NCBI GenBank assembly: GCA_963741355.1
Contig: CAVUIG010000015.1
Coordinates: forward strand, 139,635-203,634
Source of the DNA: CAIWHR01 sp963741355
GTDB taxonomy: Bacteria > Pseudomonadota > Gammaproteobacteria > Burkholderiales > Casimicrobiaceae
Direction of reading: 5' to 3'
Length of the DNA: 64,000 bases
The notes under the pieces: model-generated
Told to the model about the DNA's origin: nothing
The model's input: the letters and a program-made list of their open reading frames with translations, nothing else
Database searches by the model: none
Program-made: the position numbers and the translations under genes
In this document: piece by piece, positions 56,156-63,485 of the stretch
How the letters are laid out: every line of letters begins with the position of its first letter
How positions within the stretch are numbered: position 1 is the stretch's first letter

Positions 56156-56190
56156 TTGACAAGGTTTCGATAATTCCGGAATAATGGAAA
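56156..56190 (+). promoter_or_regulatory. arsR promoter and ArsR operator
   Basis: TTGACA (56156-56161) is followed after 18 nt by AATAAT (56180-56185). Between and over the -10 lies a 26-bp imperfect palindrome (56165-56190) centred on ATTCCGGAAT with outer arms TTTC and GAAA. This is a typical SmtB/ArsR-family operator layout for autorepression. The annotated ATG 56184 lies inside it. Confidence 0.75.
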
Positions 56191-56522
56191 CGATGCAAAT
56201 GCGGAACGACAACGCGGTGGTGGCCCTGGCCGGGCTCGCTCAGGAGACGCGGCTCGCCATCTTCCGGATCCTGGTCGAGCAGGGACCCGAGGGTTTGGCG
56301 GCGGGAACGATCGCCGAGCGGCTCGACCTCGCCAATGCCACGCTGTCGTTCCACCTGAAGGAGTTGTCGCGGGCGCAGCTCGTCAGCGCCCGCCACGACG
56401 GCCGCTTCATCTACTACCGCGCGAACTACGCGACGATGAACGGCCTGGTCGATTACCTGACCCGCAACTGCTGCCGTGGCGCCGGATGCGAACCGGCGTG
56501 CGGCCCTGGACCAGAACGATGA
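56184..56522 (+). CDS. arsR: ArsR-family metalloregulator
   Basis: A 112-residue winged-helix repressor: ALAGLAQETRLAIFRILVE, the recognition helix region LDLANATLSFHLKELSRAQL and the wing HDGRFIYYRANY. The C-terminus carries four cysteines (NCCRGAGCEPAC), a possible arsenite site of the C-terminal type. ATG 56184 is inside the operator; if transcription starts near 56192, translation would begin at ATG 56193 or 56199. It lies 10 nt upstream of arsI. Confidence 0.9.
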   Translation: METMQMRNDNAVVALAGLAQETRLAIFRILVEQGPEGLAAGTIAERLDLANATLSFHLKELSRAQLVSARHDGRFIYYRANYATMNGLVDYLTRNCCRGAGCEPACGPGPER

Positions 56523-56532
56523 GGAGAGCCTG

Positions 56533-57005
56533 ATGAAACGCTTCCATGTGCACGTCGCCGTCAACGACATTCCGGAGAGCATCCGGTTCTATTCGACGGT
56601 ATTCGGGATCGAGCCGTCCGTCGTGAAATCGGATTACGCGAAATGGATGATCGAGGATCCGCGGCTCAACTTCGCCATCTCGACGCGCGGCAGCGCGCCC
56701 GGGCGTCAATCACCTCGGGCTGCAGGTCGACTCCGACGACGAGCTCCGCGCGATGCACGAGCGTCTCGCCGCCGCCGACGCGGGAATGGTCGAGGAAACC
56801 TCGGCGAATTGCTGTTACGCGAAATCGGACAAGTATTGGGTCACCGATCCGCAGGGCATCGCGTGGGAGACCTATCACACGCTGGGAGAGATTCCCTTCT
56901 TCGGCGCGGATTCGGCGGCTGGCGATCCCACTGCGTGCTGTGCGCCGACGACGGGCGCGGTCAGCGCGGAAATTCGTGGTGAAGGCAGGCCCTCGCTGCT
57001 GCTGA
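56533..57005 (+). CDS. arsI: ArsI/CadI-family vicinal-oxygen-chelate protein, two frameshifts
   Basis: A glyoxalase-fold metalloenzyme: RFHVHVAVNDIPESIRFYS, then HLGLQVDSDDELRAMHERLA, ETSANCCYAKSDKYWVTDPQG and DPTACCAP. The cysteine pair and HHE metal ligands resemble ArsI, a C-As lyase that demethylates methylarsenite, and CadI. Frame changes fall at ~56700 and ~56965; after the second the end reads VVKAGPRCC with stop at 57003-57005. GAGGAG precedes ATG 56533. With arsR it forms a small organoarsenical cassette. Confidence 0.8.
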
Positions 57006-57038
57006 CCCGCAGGGCTGCGCGGCGAGCGTGCGGCGGTC

Positions 57039-57367
57039 TCAAGGCACCGCCGCGCGCGCACGGGCGATGCGCTCTTCGAGATCCGGATGCGTCGAAAGGT
57101 ACGCGGGCGGCGTGACGCGTCCGCGGTGCTTGCGCGGACAATCCTCGCCGCTTTCCTTGTCGGCGGCCACGGGCGCTCGGCCGCCTCCGCCGGCGAGCAG
57201 TCGGACGACGCGATCGCCTCGAGCGAGTCGGCGAGGAGCGCCGGCGACAGGCCCGCGCGCGGCAGCAGCTTGAGCGCGTAATCGTCGGCTTCCTCCTCGC
57301 TCGTGCGCGAGTAGCTCAAGCCGATCAGCATCGCCGGCGCCGTCAAATACAGATAGATAATTCGCAC
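57039..57367 (-). pseudogene. M48 metallopeptidase, C-terminal fragment
   Basis: The C-terminal third of an M48 peptidase: LSYSRTSEEEADDYALKLL (third zinc ligand Glu), LADSLEAIA, then, after a frameshift near 57115, PPAYLSTHPDLEERIARAR and a TGA at 57039-57041. The N-terminal part with HExxH is missing; past 57370 the sequence turns AT-rich and unrelated. The gene was cut by an insertion, rearrangement or assembly join. Confidence 0.8.
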
Positions 57368-57419
57368 GCCGTGGGCGCGGACGGATGCGGTCGGGATGGA
57401 TTTAATCCCCGTGTGAAAA

Positions 57420-58526
57420 CTACAGCCATTCTAGCTTTCTGACATGGCCGACAGCCGAGCCGATTTCAAAGGTCTTTGGTTTATGGCGGAAGGTCAATTT
57501 GGACGGCCAGCAATCCGGTTCAGGGTACTGAAAGGAGGTCAATATGATTTTATTTTTTGCTGAAATTTCTTCATTCGGTCCGCCTTTTCTAAATCGTGAA
57601 TTTATCTTGCCGGTTTTGGGATCTCGATGATGTATCGTGTTAGGACCACGCGCGGTATCATCGCGGATATATACATTTGTGATATGCCCAGCCCCGGCTC
57701 GCCTATCGGATAACCCCTCAAGTTGTGAACCTACCCGTTGAGCATCGTCCCACCGGCTAAAATAAATGTTTTTTCCCGCCGAAAGATATTGGAGTTGGTT
57801 TACTGCATAAACATCATCTTCGGTCGCTATCTCTACAAATGGAGTGCCTGAAGCATTTGGGACGGAATATACCCCGGCATCGTAGCAAAGAGCTGAGAGC
57901 CTTGGGGTAAGCGGCATCGATAGTATCGCGCCGGAGCTTTTTAACCCGAAGTTTCGCGACTTTAGTTTTTGGAGTTGGAAACGATTGGTCATGACCGCAG
58001 GGTTATCCGATGTCACAAAATCAATATTCGTCGCGTTACTAAAGATGATCACTTTCAGGTCTTCCATATAACTAAGCCACTGAATTGCGTAAGCCATCGA
58101 TTGGCGCATTACTTCAGCATCGGTACGGTCGTCCACGGGTCGTTGGTCCGGCACACTCGCAAAGGTAGCGTCTGCCATGCTGCTAGTAAAATTCCGCATT
58201 TGCTCAATGGCCATTTCAGTACGGCGCATTTGCACAAGAATGAAAATTTGCAGCCAACCCAAATCGTTTGCGGCGAAGGCACCTCTACCACTTAACAAAG
58301 CAACAACACGTGAGTAGTTTCCTTCCAACTTCATTAGTAGTTGTTCTGGTCTGAGATCCTCTTTCGCATATAGGTAATCGCGAGCGCATTGACCTTTGAC
58401 GGGGACATTCTCAATCGATCGCTTGCTGCCGATGTTGTAAAGGTTGATTGCGTGGCCGGCGCAATCCAAGCTGAATGGTTTCAGCGCGCATCTTGGAACA
58501 AAGTGCTGATTTTTGTGCGCTGGCAT
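57420..58526 (-). CDS. DUF4238 protein
   Basis: A 368-residue protein starting KNQHFVPRCALKPFSL, the DUF4238 signature (N-Q-H-x-V-P-x-x-x-L-x-x-F). Family motifs continue with DLGWLQIFILVQMRRT, IDFVTSDNPAVM and SMPLTPRLSALCYD. Function unknown. Its codon use and low GC differ strongly from the first 57 kb. ATG 58526 fits the family N-terminus. It is the first complete gene past the junction. Confidence 0.88.
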   Translation of the reverse strand: MPAHKNQHFVPRCALKPFSLDCAGHAINLYNIGSKRSIENVPVKGQCARDYLYAKEDLRPEQLLMKLEGNYSRVVALLSGRGAFAANDLGWLQIFILVQMRRTEMAIEQMRNFTSSMADATFASVPDQRPVDDRTDAEVMRQSMAYAIQWLSYMEDLKVIIFSNATNIDFVTSDNPAVMTNRFQLQKLKSRNFGLKSSGAILSMPLTPRLSALCYDAGVYSVPNASGTPFVEIATEDDVYAVNQLQYLSAGKNIYFSRWDDAQRVGSQLEGLSDRRAGAGHITNVYIRDDTARGPNTIHHRDPKTGKINSRFRKGGPNEEISAKNKIILTSFQYPEPDCWPSKLTFRHKPKTFEIGSAVGHVRKLEWL

Positions 58527-58606
58527 CGTCTAATTAGTTTGCCGCTCTCGTCAATTCTGAAACATCCCGAAATCGACCAATAGGGCGCGCCCCCGCTTTT
58601 TTATTT

Positions 58607-58831
58607 TTAAAAATCGGTATCGATAATTTTAGGTCGTTGTCCTTCACCCGCGCGCTCAGTCGCTCTTTTCAGCGCGCGTTCCCACTGCTCTTGATCCGCA
58701 TCCTTCCGAGTTTTCAGTGCCGTGTCCGACACGCCAAATTCGCGATGTTTCAGACATCGGAACCACACGCCATCGAAAGTGCCCGGATCAATTTGTTCAG
58801 CTTCCGATTTGCAAATTGGACACATCGTCAT
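58607..58831 (-). CDS. small zinc-ribbon protein
   Basis: A 74-residue protein beginning MTMCPICKSEAEQIDPG, with a second pair in RCLKH, so a likely C-x2-C...C-x2-H zinc site. It has a helical charged C-terminus. AAGGA lies 8 nt before ATG 58831; a start at 58879 would add 16 residues. It lies just upstream of the DUF4238 gene on the same strand and may be co-expressed. Confidence 0.6.
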   Translation of the reverse strand: MTMCPICKSEAEQIDPGTFDGVWFRCLKHREFGVSDTALKTRKDADQEQWERALKRATERAGEGQRPKIIDTDF

Positions 58832-58879
58832 CGCGAATATCCTTGGGTCGATCGATCGTACACCACCGCGCAGGTTCAA

Positions 58880-59227
58880 TTAGGCGCTCCGTGAGGTGCC
58901 TGGGGGCGTTTTGAGGTGTTTACGCGCCAGCGAGCGGGTGACAGCGCCCTGCGACAATTACAGGATCTTATTGATCAAACGTTGACCAAAACAAACTGTA
59001 TCTTTCAAAACCCTTGATTTTATTGGCGCTCCCTAGGGAAGTATCACACCGTTCTACATCAGTCACTTACACCGACTGACGGCCCTTATTGGCTTGATCC
59101 GATGCTTAAGGGATGTTGCGTGGTGACTGACGCGCCGACCACCCTCGCCTCTCCCACAACGGCGGGAGGTGACCCCACCGCGACAGACCGCGCACTCGCC
59201 TGAGCAGGGGTTATGAGCGACACCTGG
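58880..59227. other. intergenic stretch with no supported gene
   Basis: About 350 nt. A 6-bp inverted repeat (TCAGTC ... GACTGA) lies near 59060-59085 and a CTCCC/GGGAG pair near 59150-59170. No reading frame is convincing. Confidence 0.4.
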
Positions 59228-59311
59228 TTATCGCAGGTATTCGAAAGACAATCCTGCGGCAAACAGGATGCTGATCACGATTAGAGCAACGAGCACGGCG
59301 CGGTCAGGCAT
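59228..59311 (-). CDS. 27-residue single-pass membrane peptide
   Basis: A short reading frame starting MPDRAVLVALIVISILF and ending LSFEYLR, i.e. charged start, one membrane helix, short charged end. This is the pattern of small bacterial membrane proteins. The ribosome site is weak (AAGAAG 13 nt upstream). Supported by composition only. Confidence 0.4.
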   Translation of the reverse strand: MPDRAVLVALIVISILFAAGLSFEYLR

Positions 59312-59613
59312 GGAATTGGCTGCTTCTTTATGAGAGCGGCCCCAGCCTTCTGGATGGTGCGACGGAGGACCGGGACCGCTCTTAGCGGAGTAAAGGGATC
59401 AACTCCGCTTGAGTGAACTCTCTGCAAAGATCCGGCCAATTGAAATTGTAGCAGGCGTTAATCATGGTCCCTATGGCACTCATGCCACACATGGGATTAA
59501 TCGATGCCGTATGTGTCAAATGACATAATTGCCCGACGGAACTTCGGAACGCCGCTGGCGCCGCACCGGAAGCGTGAGCAAAGCGCAAGCAGGCTTAAGT
59601 GAAAGCCGTAGCG
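59312..59613. other. intergenic stretch, possible short reading frame
   Basis: A 36-codon minus-strand frame ending at 59382 (CYNFNWPDLCREFTQAEL...) is possible but has no clear ribosome site. I see nothing else. Confidence 0.3.
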
Positions 59614-59802
59614 TCAGTGCCCGTTTTTGGCATCATTAAATAGTTCGCAGCTAATTCCAGCCTGTCGCATGCGCTCGACTATCCCGATAGCCGTGCGCAA
59701 CCGATCCAATTCCACTTTTTGCTTCGCTTTAAAATCGTCGTCGTCCCCGCTGGATTGCGAATAATACTGGATGGCATCCGAAAACTCCCGTTGACCGGCC
59801 AC
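59614..59802 (-). CDS. hypothetical protein, 62 residues
   Basis: A charged helical protein: REFSDAIQYYSQSSGDDDDF, then KQKVELDRLRTAIGIVERM and ISCELFNDAKNGH. GTG 59802 is the start. No motif recognised; amino-acid composition looks like a real soluble protein. Confidence 0.45.
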   Translation of the reverse strand: MAGQREFSDAIQYYSQSSGDDDDFKAKQKVELDRLRTAIGIVERMRQAGISCELFNDAKNGH

Positions 59803-60032
59803 GTGACGCTAGCGGATGCTCTGGTAATCACATGACACAAACGTGTGAATTATCTGCAGCGCTTTGCATCTTGACTTTCGCGCTACGCGCCTGACCCCGA
59901 TGCAAGCGCTGGTTGCAGCGGCATCGCAAGCGATTGATCCATAAGCAGTTGGGAACCCAACCAATCTGACCGCTGTGTCGGGAACCGCACACATCACAAA
60001 GCGTTTTGTTATGGGGCAAACGGTTGTTTGCC
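59803..60032. other. intergenic stretch, ambiguous short frames
   Basis: Two overlapping minus-strand frames (59809-59997 and 59828-60034) are possible; the second has CDVCGSRHSG and CRCNQRLHRG, which could be zinc-binding. I cannot choose between them. Confidence 0.3.
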
Positions 60033-60272
60033 ATGACCTATATTGACATCGTTTTTGCTTCAGCAGCCGCGCGTCAGGTCAAACGGCCACGCTGCCTTCG
60101 ATGCGGCAGGCCCATGACGCTTGTATCTGTCACGCCTTTGGTCCCGCACATGATGGAACGCACGTTTGAGTGTCGAAGGTGCCGCTGGTCTGGCGACCGG
60201 GTTGAGGTTACTGCGCAAGGGGTTGGTGGTGGCAACACCGGACAATCGCTTTGTGCTGGTGCAATACGCTGA
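60033..60272 (+). CDS. small zinc-ribbon protein
   Basis: A 79-residue protein with a clear C4 ribbon: PRCLRCGRPMTLVSV ... RTFECRRCRWSG. The part after the ribbon (VEVTAQGVGGG...) may be out of frame. Similar short ribbon proteins occur in rhizobial accessory regions, as I recall. It overlaps the next frame. Confidence 0.5.
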   Translation: MTYIDIVFASAAARQVKRPRCLRCGRPMTLVSVTPLVPHMMERTFECRRCRWSGDRVEVTAQGVGGGNTGQSLCAGAIR

Positions 60273-60441
60273 CGATGAGCGTGACCGCACCGGTCGCATC
60301 AAGTGCGTGTGCCGCATACCAGCGCCACAACCGACAGCGAAGCCTGCGCCGGTCAATGTCACCGGCATGAAGATCACGAAGCTGCCACCCGGTGAGGCCA
60401 GAGGTGCGCGTGATCTGCAAAACTGGCACAGCAGCAAGTGA
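60226..60441 (+). CDS. hypothetical protein, 71 residues
   Basis: Starts GTG 60226 (VVATPDNRFVLVQYADDERDRTG), with AAGGGG just upstream, then a Pro/Lys-rich tail ending DLQNWHSSK. The 47-nt overlap with the upstream zinc-ribbon gene suggests either coupling or a frameshift joining them. Family unknown. Confidence 0.4.
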   Translation: MVATPDNRFVLVQYADDERDRTGRIKCVCRIPAPQPTAKPAPVNVTGMKITKLPPGEARGARDLQNWHSSK

Positions 60442-60466
60442 GGCAGCGTGACAACGACCGACCGTC

Positions 60467-60568
60467 GTGGGTGACGACATCGACGACACCATCATCGAGG
60501 GCGGCTTCGCCACTGATGCGGCGGCGTGGGCATGGTTCGACGCCAGCGATGCTTGCCTTAAGAGCTGA
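60467..60568 (+). CDS. possible 33-residue acidic peptide
   Basis: GTG 60467 opens VGDDIDDTIIEGGFATDAAA and ends DASDACLKS with TGA at 60566. Acidic and alanine-rich. No good ribosome site; the natural-looking composition is the only support. It overlaps the convergent ribbon-helix-helix gene by 11 nt. Confidence 0.35.
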   Translation: MGDDIDDTIIEGGFATDAAAWAWFDASDACLKS

Positions 60569-60881
60569 GTACCTCGCTTGTTTGCCCATTCACTTGCGCT
60601 GGCAAGGCATCAATTTGCGCGGCTTCTTTCCCAGATCGTCGGGAGCGAGAATATCGCCACAAGTCCCCATGCGTACGGACTTGGTCGAATATGAACAGGC
60701 GTATCGCTGAAGACAGGTTGCCTGCCTGCCGTCCTTTGTCGATCTTCTTGACCACTTCCGACAGCGTGACTTGTTCCATGTGCGCGATTGTCTTCAGGTC
60801 CCTCCAGAAAGCATCTTCGAGGCTCACGCTCGTTTTGTGTCCATCAATGACGACGGAGCGTTTCACGACCAGTGATTTCAT
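60558..60881 (-). CDS. ribbon-helix-helix domain protein (RHH_4)
   Basis: A 107-residue protein: KSLVVKRSVVIDGHKTSVSL is the ribbon strand, followed by EDAFWRDLKTIAHMEQVTLSEVV and SSAIRLFIFDQVR, matching the RHH_4 domain seen mainly in Alphaproteobacteria. The C-terminal ~38 residues are basic and variable. GGGAG lies 7 nt before ATG 60881. Probably a DNA-binding regulator. Confidence 0.82.
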   Translation of the reverse strand: MKSLVVKRSVVIDGHKTSVSLEDAFWRDLKTIAHMEQVTLSEVVKKIDKGRQAGNLSSAIRLFIFDQVRTHGDLWRYSRSRRSGKEAAQIDALPAQVNGQTSEVLSS

Positions 60882-61071
60882 GGATATCTCCCAAAACGTT
60901 TTCGCAGATATTCTGCGCCGAGTTGGCGTCATGGGGTCGTCAGACAAGTACCTTTTGCCAAAAAAATATCTCGGTTCGGTATCGAGACACTATTCATCAG
61001 CCACGAAAGTGAAACGCGAGCAGCTGTGTGGTAACGCATGACCGCAGCAGAGCAAGAGCGTTGAGCAGCGC

Positions 61072-61203
61072 ATGAGCAACAGACATCAGCGTCGTGCCGA
61101 TGTTGCCAGCTTCCGGCGTCAGGCGTCACACGGTCTGCTGACGTACCTGATTGACGCCGACGACACAGCCCTTGCGCAGGAGCCGCTGTTTCAGGCGCGG
61201 TGA
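61072..61203 (+). CDS. 43-residue protein, perhaps N-terminal part of the next gene
   Basis: Starts MSNRHQRRADVASFRRQ and ends AQEPLFQAR. Its stop overlaps the next GTG as GTGA. From memory, rhizobial proteins with this start continue directly into a zinc-ribbon part like the next gene, so one indel near 61195 may have split a single ~125-residue protein. Confidence 0.55.
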   Translation: MSNRHQRRADVASFRRQASHGLLTYLIDADDTALAQEPLFQAR

Positions 61204-61448
61204 CATACTGGCGCTCGGGCATCACGACACGCAAACCGGTGTGCATTTCGTGTCGCGCAGTATTCACTGCCGAAGGTGCGCAACCCGGCGCATTTCTGTT
61301 CGCGGTCGCGCCCGCCGCGCCTAAATCGGCCAGCGTGTCGGGAATTTGCGTCCGCTGCTGGCAGCGTTTGTCTGACGATGAAATTACCGCAATGGCGGTC
61401 CGCACATTGCGGACCCTGATGCCAAACGCAAAGAAGTTTGAGGCATGA
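61200..61448 (+). CDS. zinc-ribbon protein, 82 residues
   Basis: Contains CISCRAVFTAEGAQPGAFLF and, after SASVSG, ICVRCWQRLSDDEI: a C-x2-C ... C-x2-C ribbon. It ends AVRTLRTLMPNAKKFEA. It may be the second half of the preceding frame. The stop overlaps the next start as ATGA. Confidence 0.6.
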   Translation: MTYWRSGITTRKPVCISCRAVFTAEGAQPGAFLFAVAPAAPKSASVSGICVRCWQRLSDDEITAMAVRTLRTLMPNAKKFEA

Positions 61449-61774
61449 AGCCGCTTCGTCATCCGCTGGTGCCGGTCGGACGCGGCCACCGTTCACCGCA
61501 GACGTTGCTGCTGATCGATCAGCGAAACGCATTGCTGATCGAGGCGGCAGGGTTTTATCCCGGCGCCAGTGATCGTGAAGCGGCGCGGCTGATCCGCGTT
61601 TCGCTGTTGCGCTATCGTGACGGTCGCTGGCGGCGTGATCGCAGTGAAGCGACATGCCCGGTGCAGCATCAGGGCAAGCTGACGCAAACGCTGTGGCGCA
61701 TTCTCAAGACGCGCGATGCTGTGCCTTCCGCGATGACGATCCGTCGCGCTTTTCGTGATCCAGCAATCGTGTGA
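61445..61774 (+). CDS. hypothetical protein, 109 residues
   Basis: A basic helical protein: HPLVPVGRGHRSPQTLLLID, then GASDREAARLIRVSLLRYRDG, RWRRDRSEATCPVQHQGKL and RILKTRDAVPSAMTIRRAF. It overlaps the previous gene by 4 nt. I recall similar proteins beside zinc-ribbon genes in Rhizobiales; no function is known. DNA or RNA binding is plausible from the charge pattern. Confidence 0.62.
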   Translation: MKPLRHPLVPVGRGHRSPQTLLLIDQRNALLIEAAGFYPGASDREAARLIRVSLLRYRDGRWRRDRSEATCPVQHQGKLTQTLWRILKTRDAVPSAMTIRRAFRDPAIV

Positions 61775-61806
61775 TCCGTTCCGGTCATCACACGATGGAG
61801 GCGAGC

Positions 61807-62895
61807 ATGGCAGGATTTCCGCAAGCGACACCGGCAGACATGGGGCCGGTGATTTTGCACGGCAACGTGACGCCGAATGATCCGGCTGAAGTTCTCAGCG
61901 GCGAGCCGCTGCGCAAGGTGATCGCATTGCACCAGCGCAGCCTCGACCTGCACGCGACGGTGCCTCCATTTTCCGATGTGCAGGAGTTGCAGACCATCAG
62001 GATGCGAAGACGCAAAACCGCATCGCTGAATTATTGAGGCCCCGCAGTGAAAATGGTTTCGGTGAAAGTGAAGCGGCAGGCGTGGTGATCCATGAGCGCA
62101 AAAAGTTTGGCACGCGCGAGCGACGAACTGAAGCGGGTGCAGGATGCTGAAGGAAATCCGCAGCGGCAGATGGAACGCCGCCGCGCGGCTCGACCAAGCC
62201 GTCTGCGATTGGCTGTTGCAGGGCGGCATTCCTTCTGGTTGCCGGATCGAAAGCGTCGAAGATGCGCCGCTGTCCGAACTGCTGACCAAGGCTGACAACG
62301 GTCGCATCGATGCGGCACTGGATCGCTGTCGGTTGAAGCTGCGCGAACGTGCTGCCGATTTGCATCGGGTGCGCAGCGCACCGTGGCCCGTAGCGGTGGC
62401 GAAGGCGGCGTCAAAAGTCAGATTGATGCGATTGCCGATGCCGCTGCACCGGACATCGACCGCGCCGTTGAACACAATCTGCCGGTCATCTTTGCCACGA
62501 CGCACTTGGCGGCACTGGTGCGCAACCTTGATGCGCCCGGTGCCGCCACCGTCAGCGAAGTGCCCGACGCCTTCGGCACACTGGTCTGGTTATGCCGCGA
62601 ACAGGTACCGGCAAAGATTTTCGCCGCCCTCGACGAAGCCGCCGACGACAGCAACGCACTCAGTGAGCAACAGCGGCAGGAAGCCGAAGCGACCATCACT
62701 GCCGACATGCTTGCGATTGAGCGCCTTGAGTGTGCCGCGATCTGGCACGCCGAAAGCGATGGCGAAGTGTTCGATTTCCGACAGGACACGTCACCGCAGG
62801 CGGTCTGGGCGTCAGGTTTGATCACCGCACCGCGTGCCGCTGCATCACCGGGGTCGAGCCTCGAACATGCGCTCGACATCGTCGGCGGTCGATGA
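61807..62895 (+). CDS. probable single ~360-residue protein split by several frameshifts
   Basis: GGAGG precedes ATG 61807. The N-terminal part (ATPADMGPVILHGNVTPND, PLRKVIALHQRSLDLHA) ends in frame at 62037, but other frames carry on with TQNRIAELLRPRSENGFG, LARASDELKRVQ, KEIRSGRWNAAARLDQAV, PWPVAVAKAASKVR and QIDAIADAAAPDIDRAVEH, ending SSLEHALDIVGGR at 62895. Breaks lie near 62000, 62090, 62140 and 62417. The N-terminal half is helical, possibly coiled coil. It could instead be two or three overlapping genes. Function unknown. Confidence 0.55.
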
Positions 62896-63095
62896 ACACA
62901 CGCCGCGCAGTTTCCTATGCTGCTGCGTGGCGTGTTGGGCGGCGCACCTGCGCAAGCGGATGCGTCGCCTGCCTGTCAGCGCCATTCTTCCTCGCGCTCG
63001 CGGCGCACCGCATCGCTCGCCGGGTTCTTCGATCTTGAGCCACGTCTTCGACGGCCCGCTGCGATAGGGCGCATGGCGCTATTGGTTTGCCAAAT
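62896..63095. other. short region with ambiguous frames
   Basis: ATG 62892 overlaps the upstream stop and opens a 48-codon frame to 63038 (basic, with a hydrophobic stretch), but another frame covers the same bases. Too short to decide. Confidence 0.25.
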
Positions 63096-63299
63096 TCAGA
63101 TGTTCCAGACACCTTTATGAATATCGAACTTCACCGCGCCCTCATCTCGCATTTTCAAAAGCAACGTCTGGCACTCGTCTTGGCTCTTGATGTTGACGCG
63201 CTTCATGATGTTGAAAGTGGTTAGCGGCTTATCCGCGAGAGCCGCGAGTATTTTTTGTCGATCGGTTTGCATTTTCAATTCTCTTTTTGGTTCCACCAT
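63096..63299 (-). CDS. small winged-helix-like protein
   Basis: Up to 67 residues; the core QKILAALADKPLTTFNIMKR, VNIKSQDECQTLLLKMRDEG and AVKFDIHKGVWNI has the helix-helix-wing pattern of a small winged helix. The start is ATG 63299 or 63272. AT-rich. Possibly a regulator. Confidence 0.5.
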   Translation of the reverse strand: MVEPKRELKMQTDRQKILAALADKPLTTFNIMKRVNIKSQDECQTLLLKMRDEGAVKFDIHKGVWNI

Positions 63300-63485
63300 C
63301 GTGGACCGACGCCTGACTATTCGCTTGGTATCGGCTAATGGCAAGAAAGGCTTTCCTTTAGGTGGGTGCGCGTGTGCCATAGCGGTCACGTTTTATTTCG
63401 TGAACCCACAGTGGGCCGGTCGGTGGGCGGGATGCCTTCGACGGCAGGCACGGAGCGATGAAGCCGGAGGGACGCCGCGCGACCA

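Noticed and set aside
56753..57115. arsI-like gene ending at 57115
   Set aside because: The last ~50 codons overlap the antisense M48 fragment and do not look like the family; another frame gives a cysteine-pair ending at 57005.
59040..59220. Possible tRNA or structured RNA near the island start
   Set aside because: Only short inverted repeats; no cloverleaf, no anticodon arm and no T-loop consensus.
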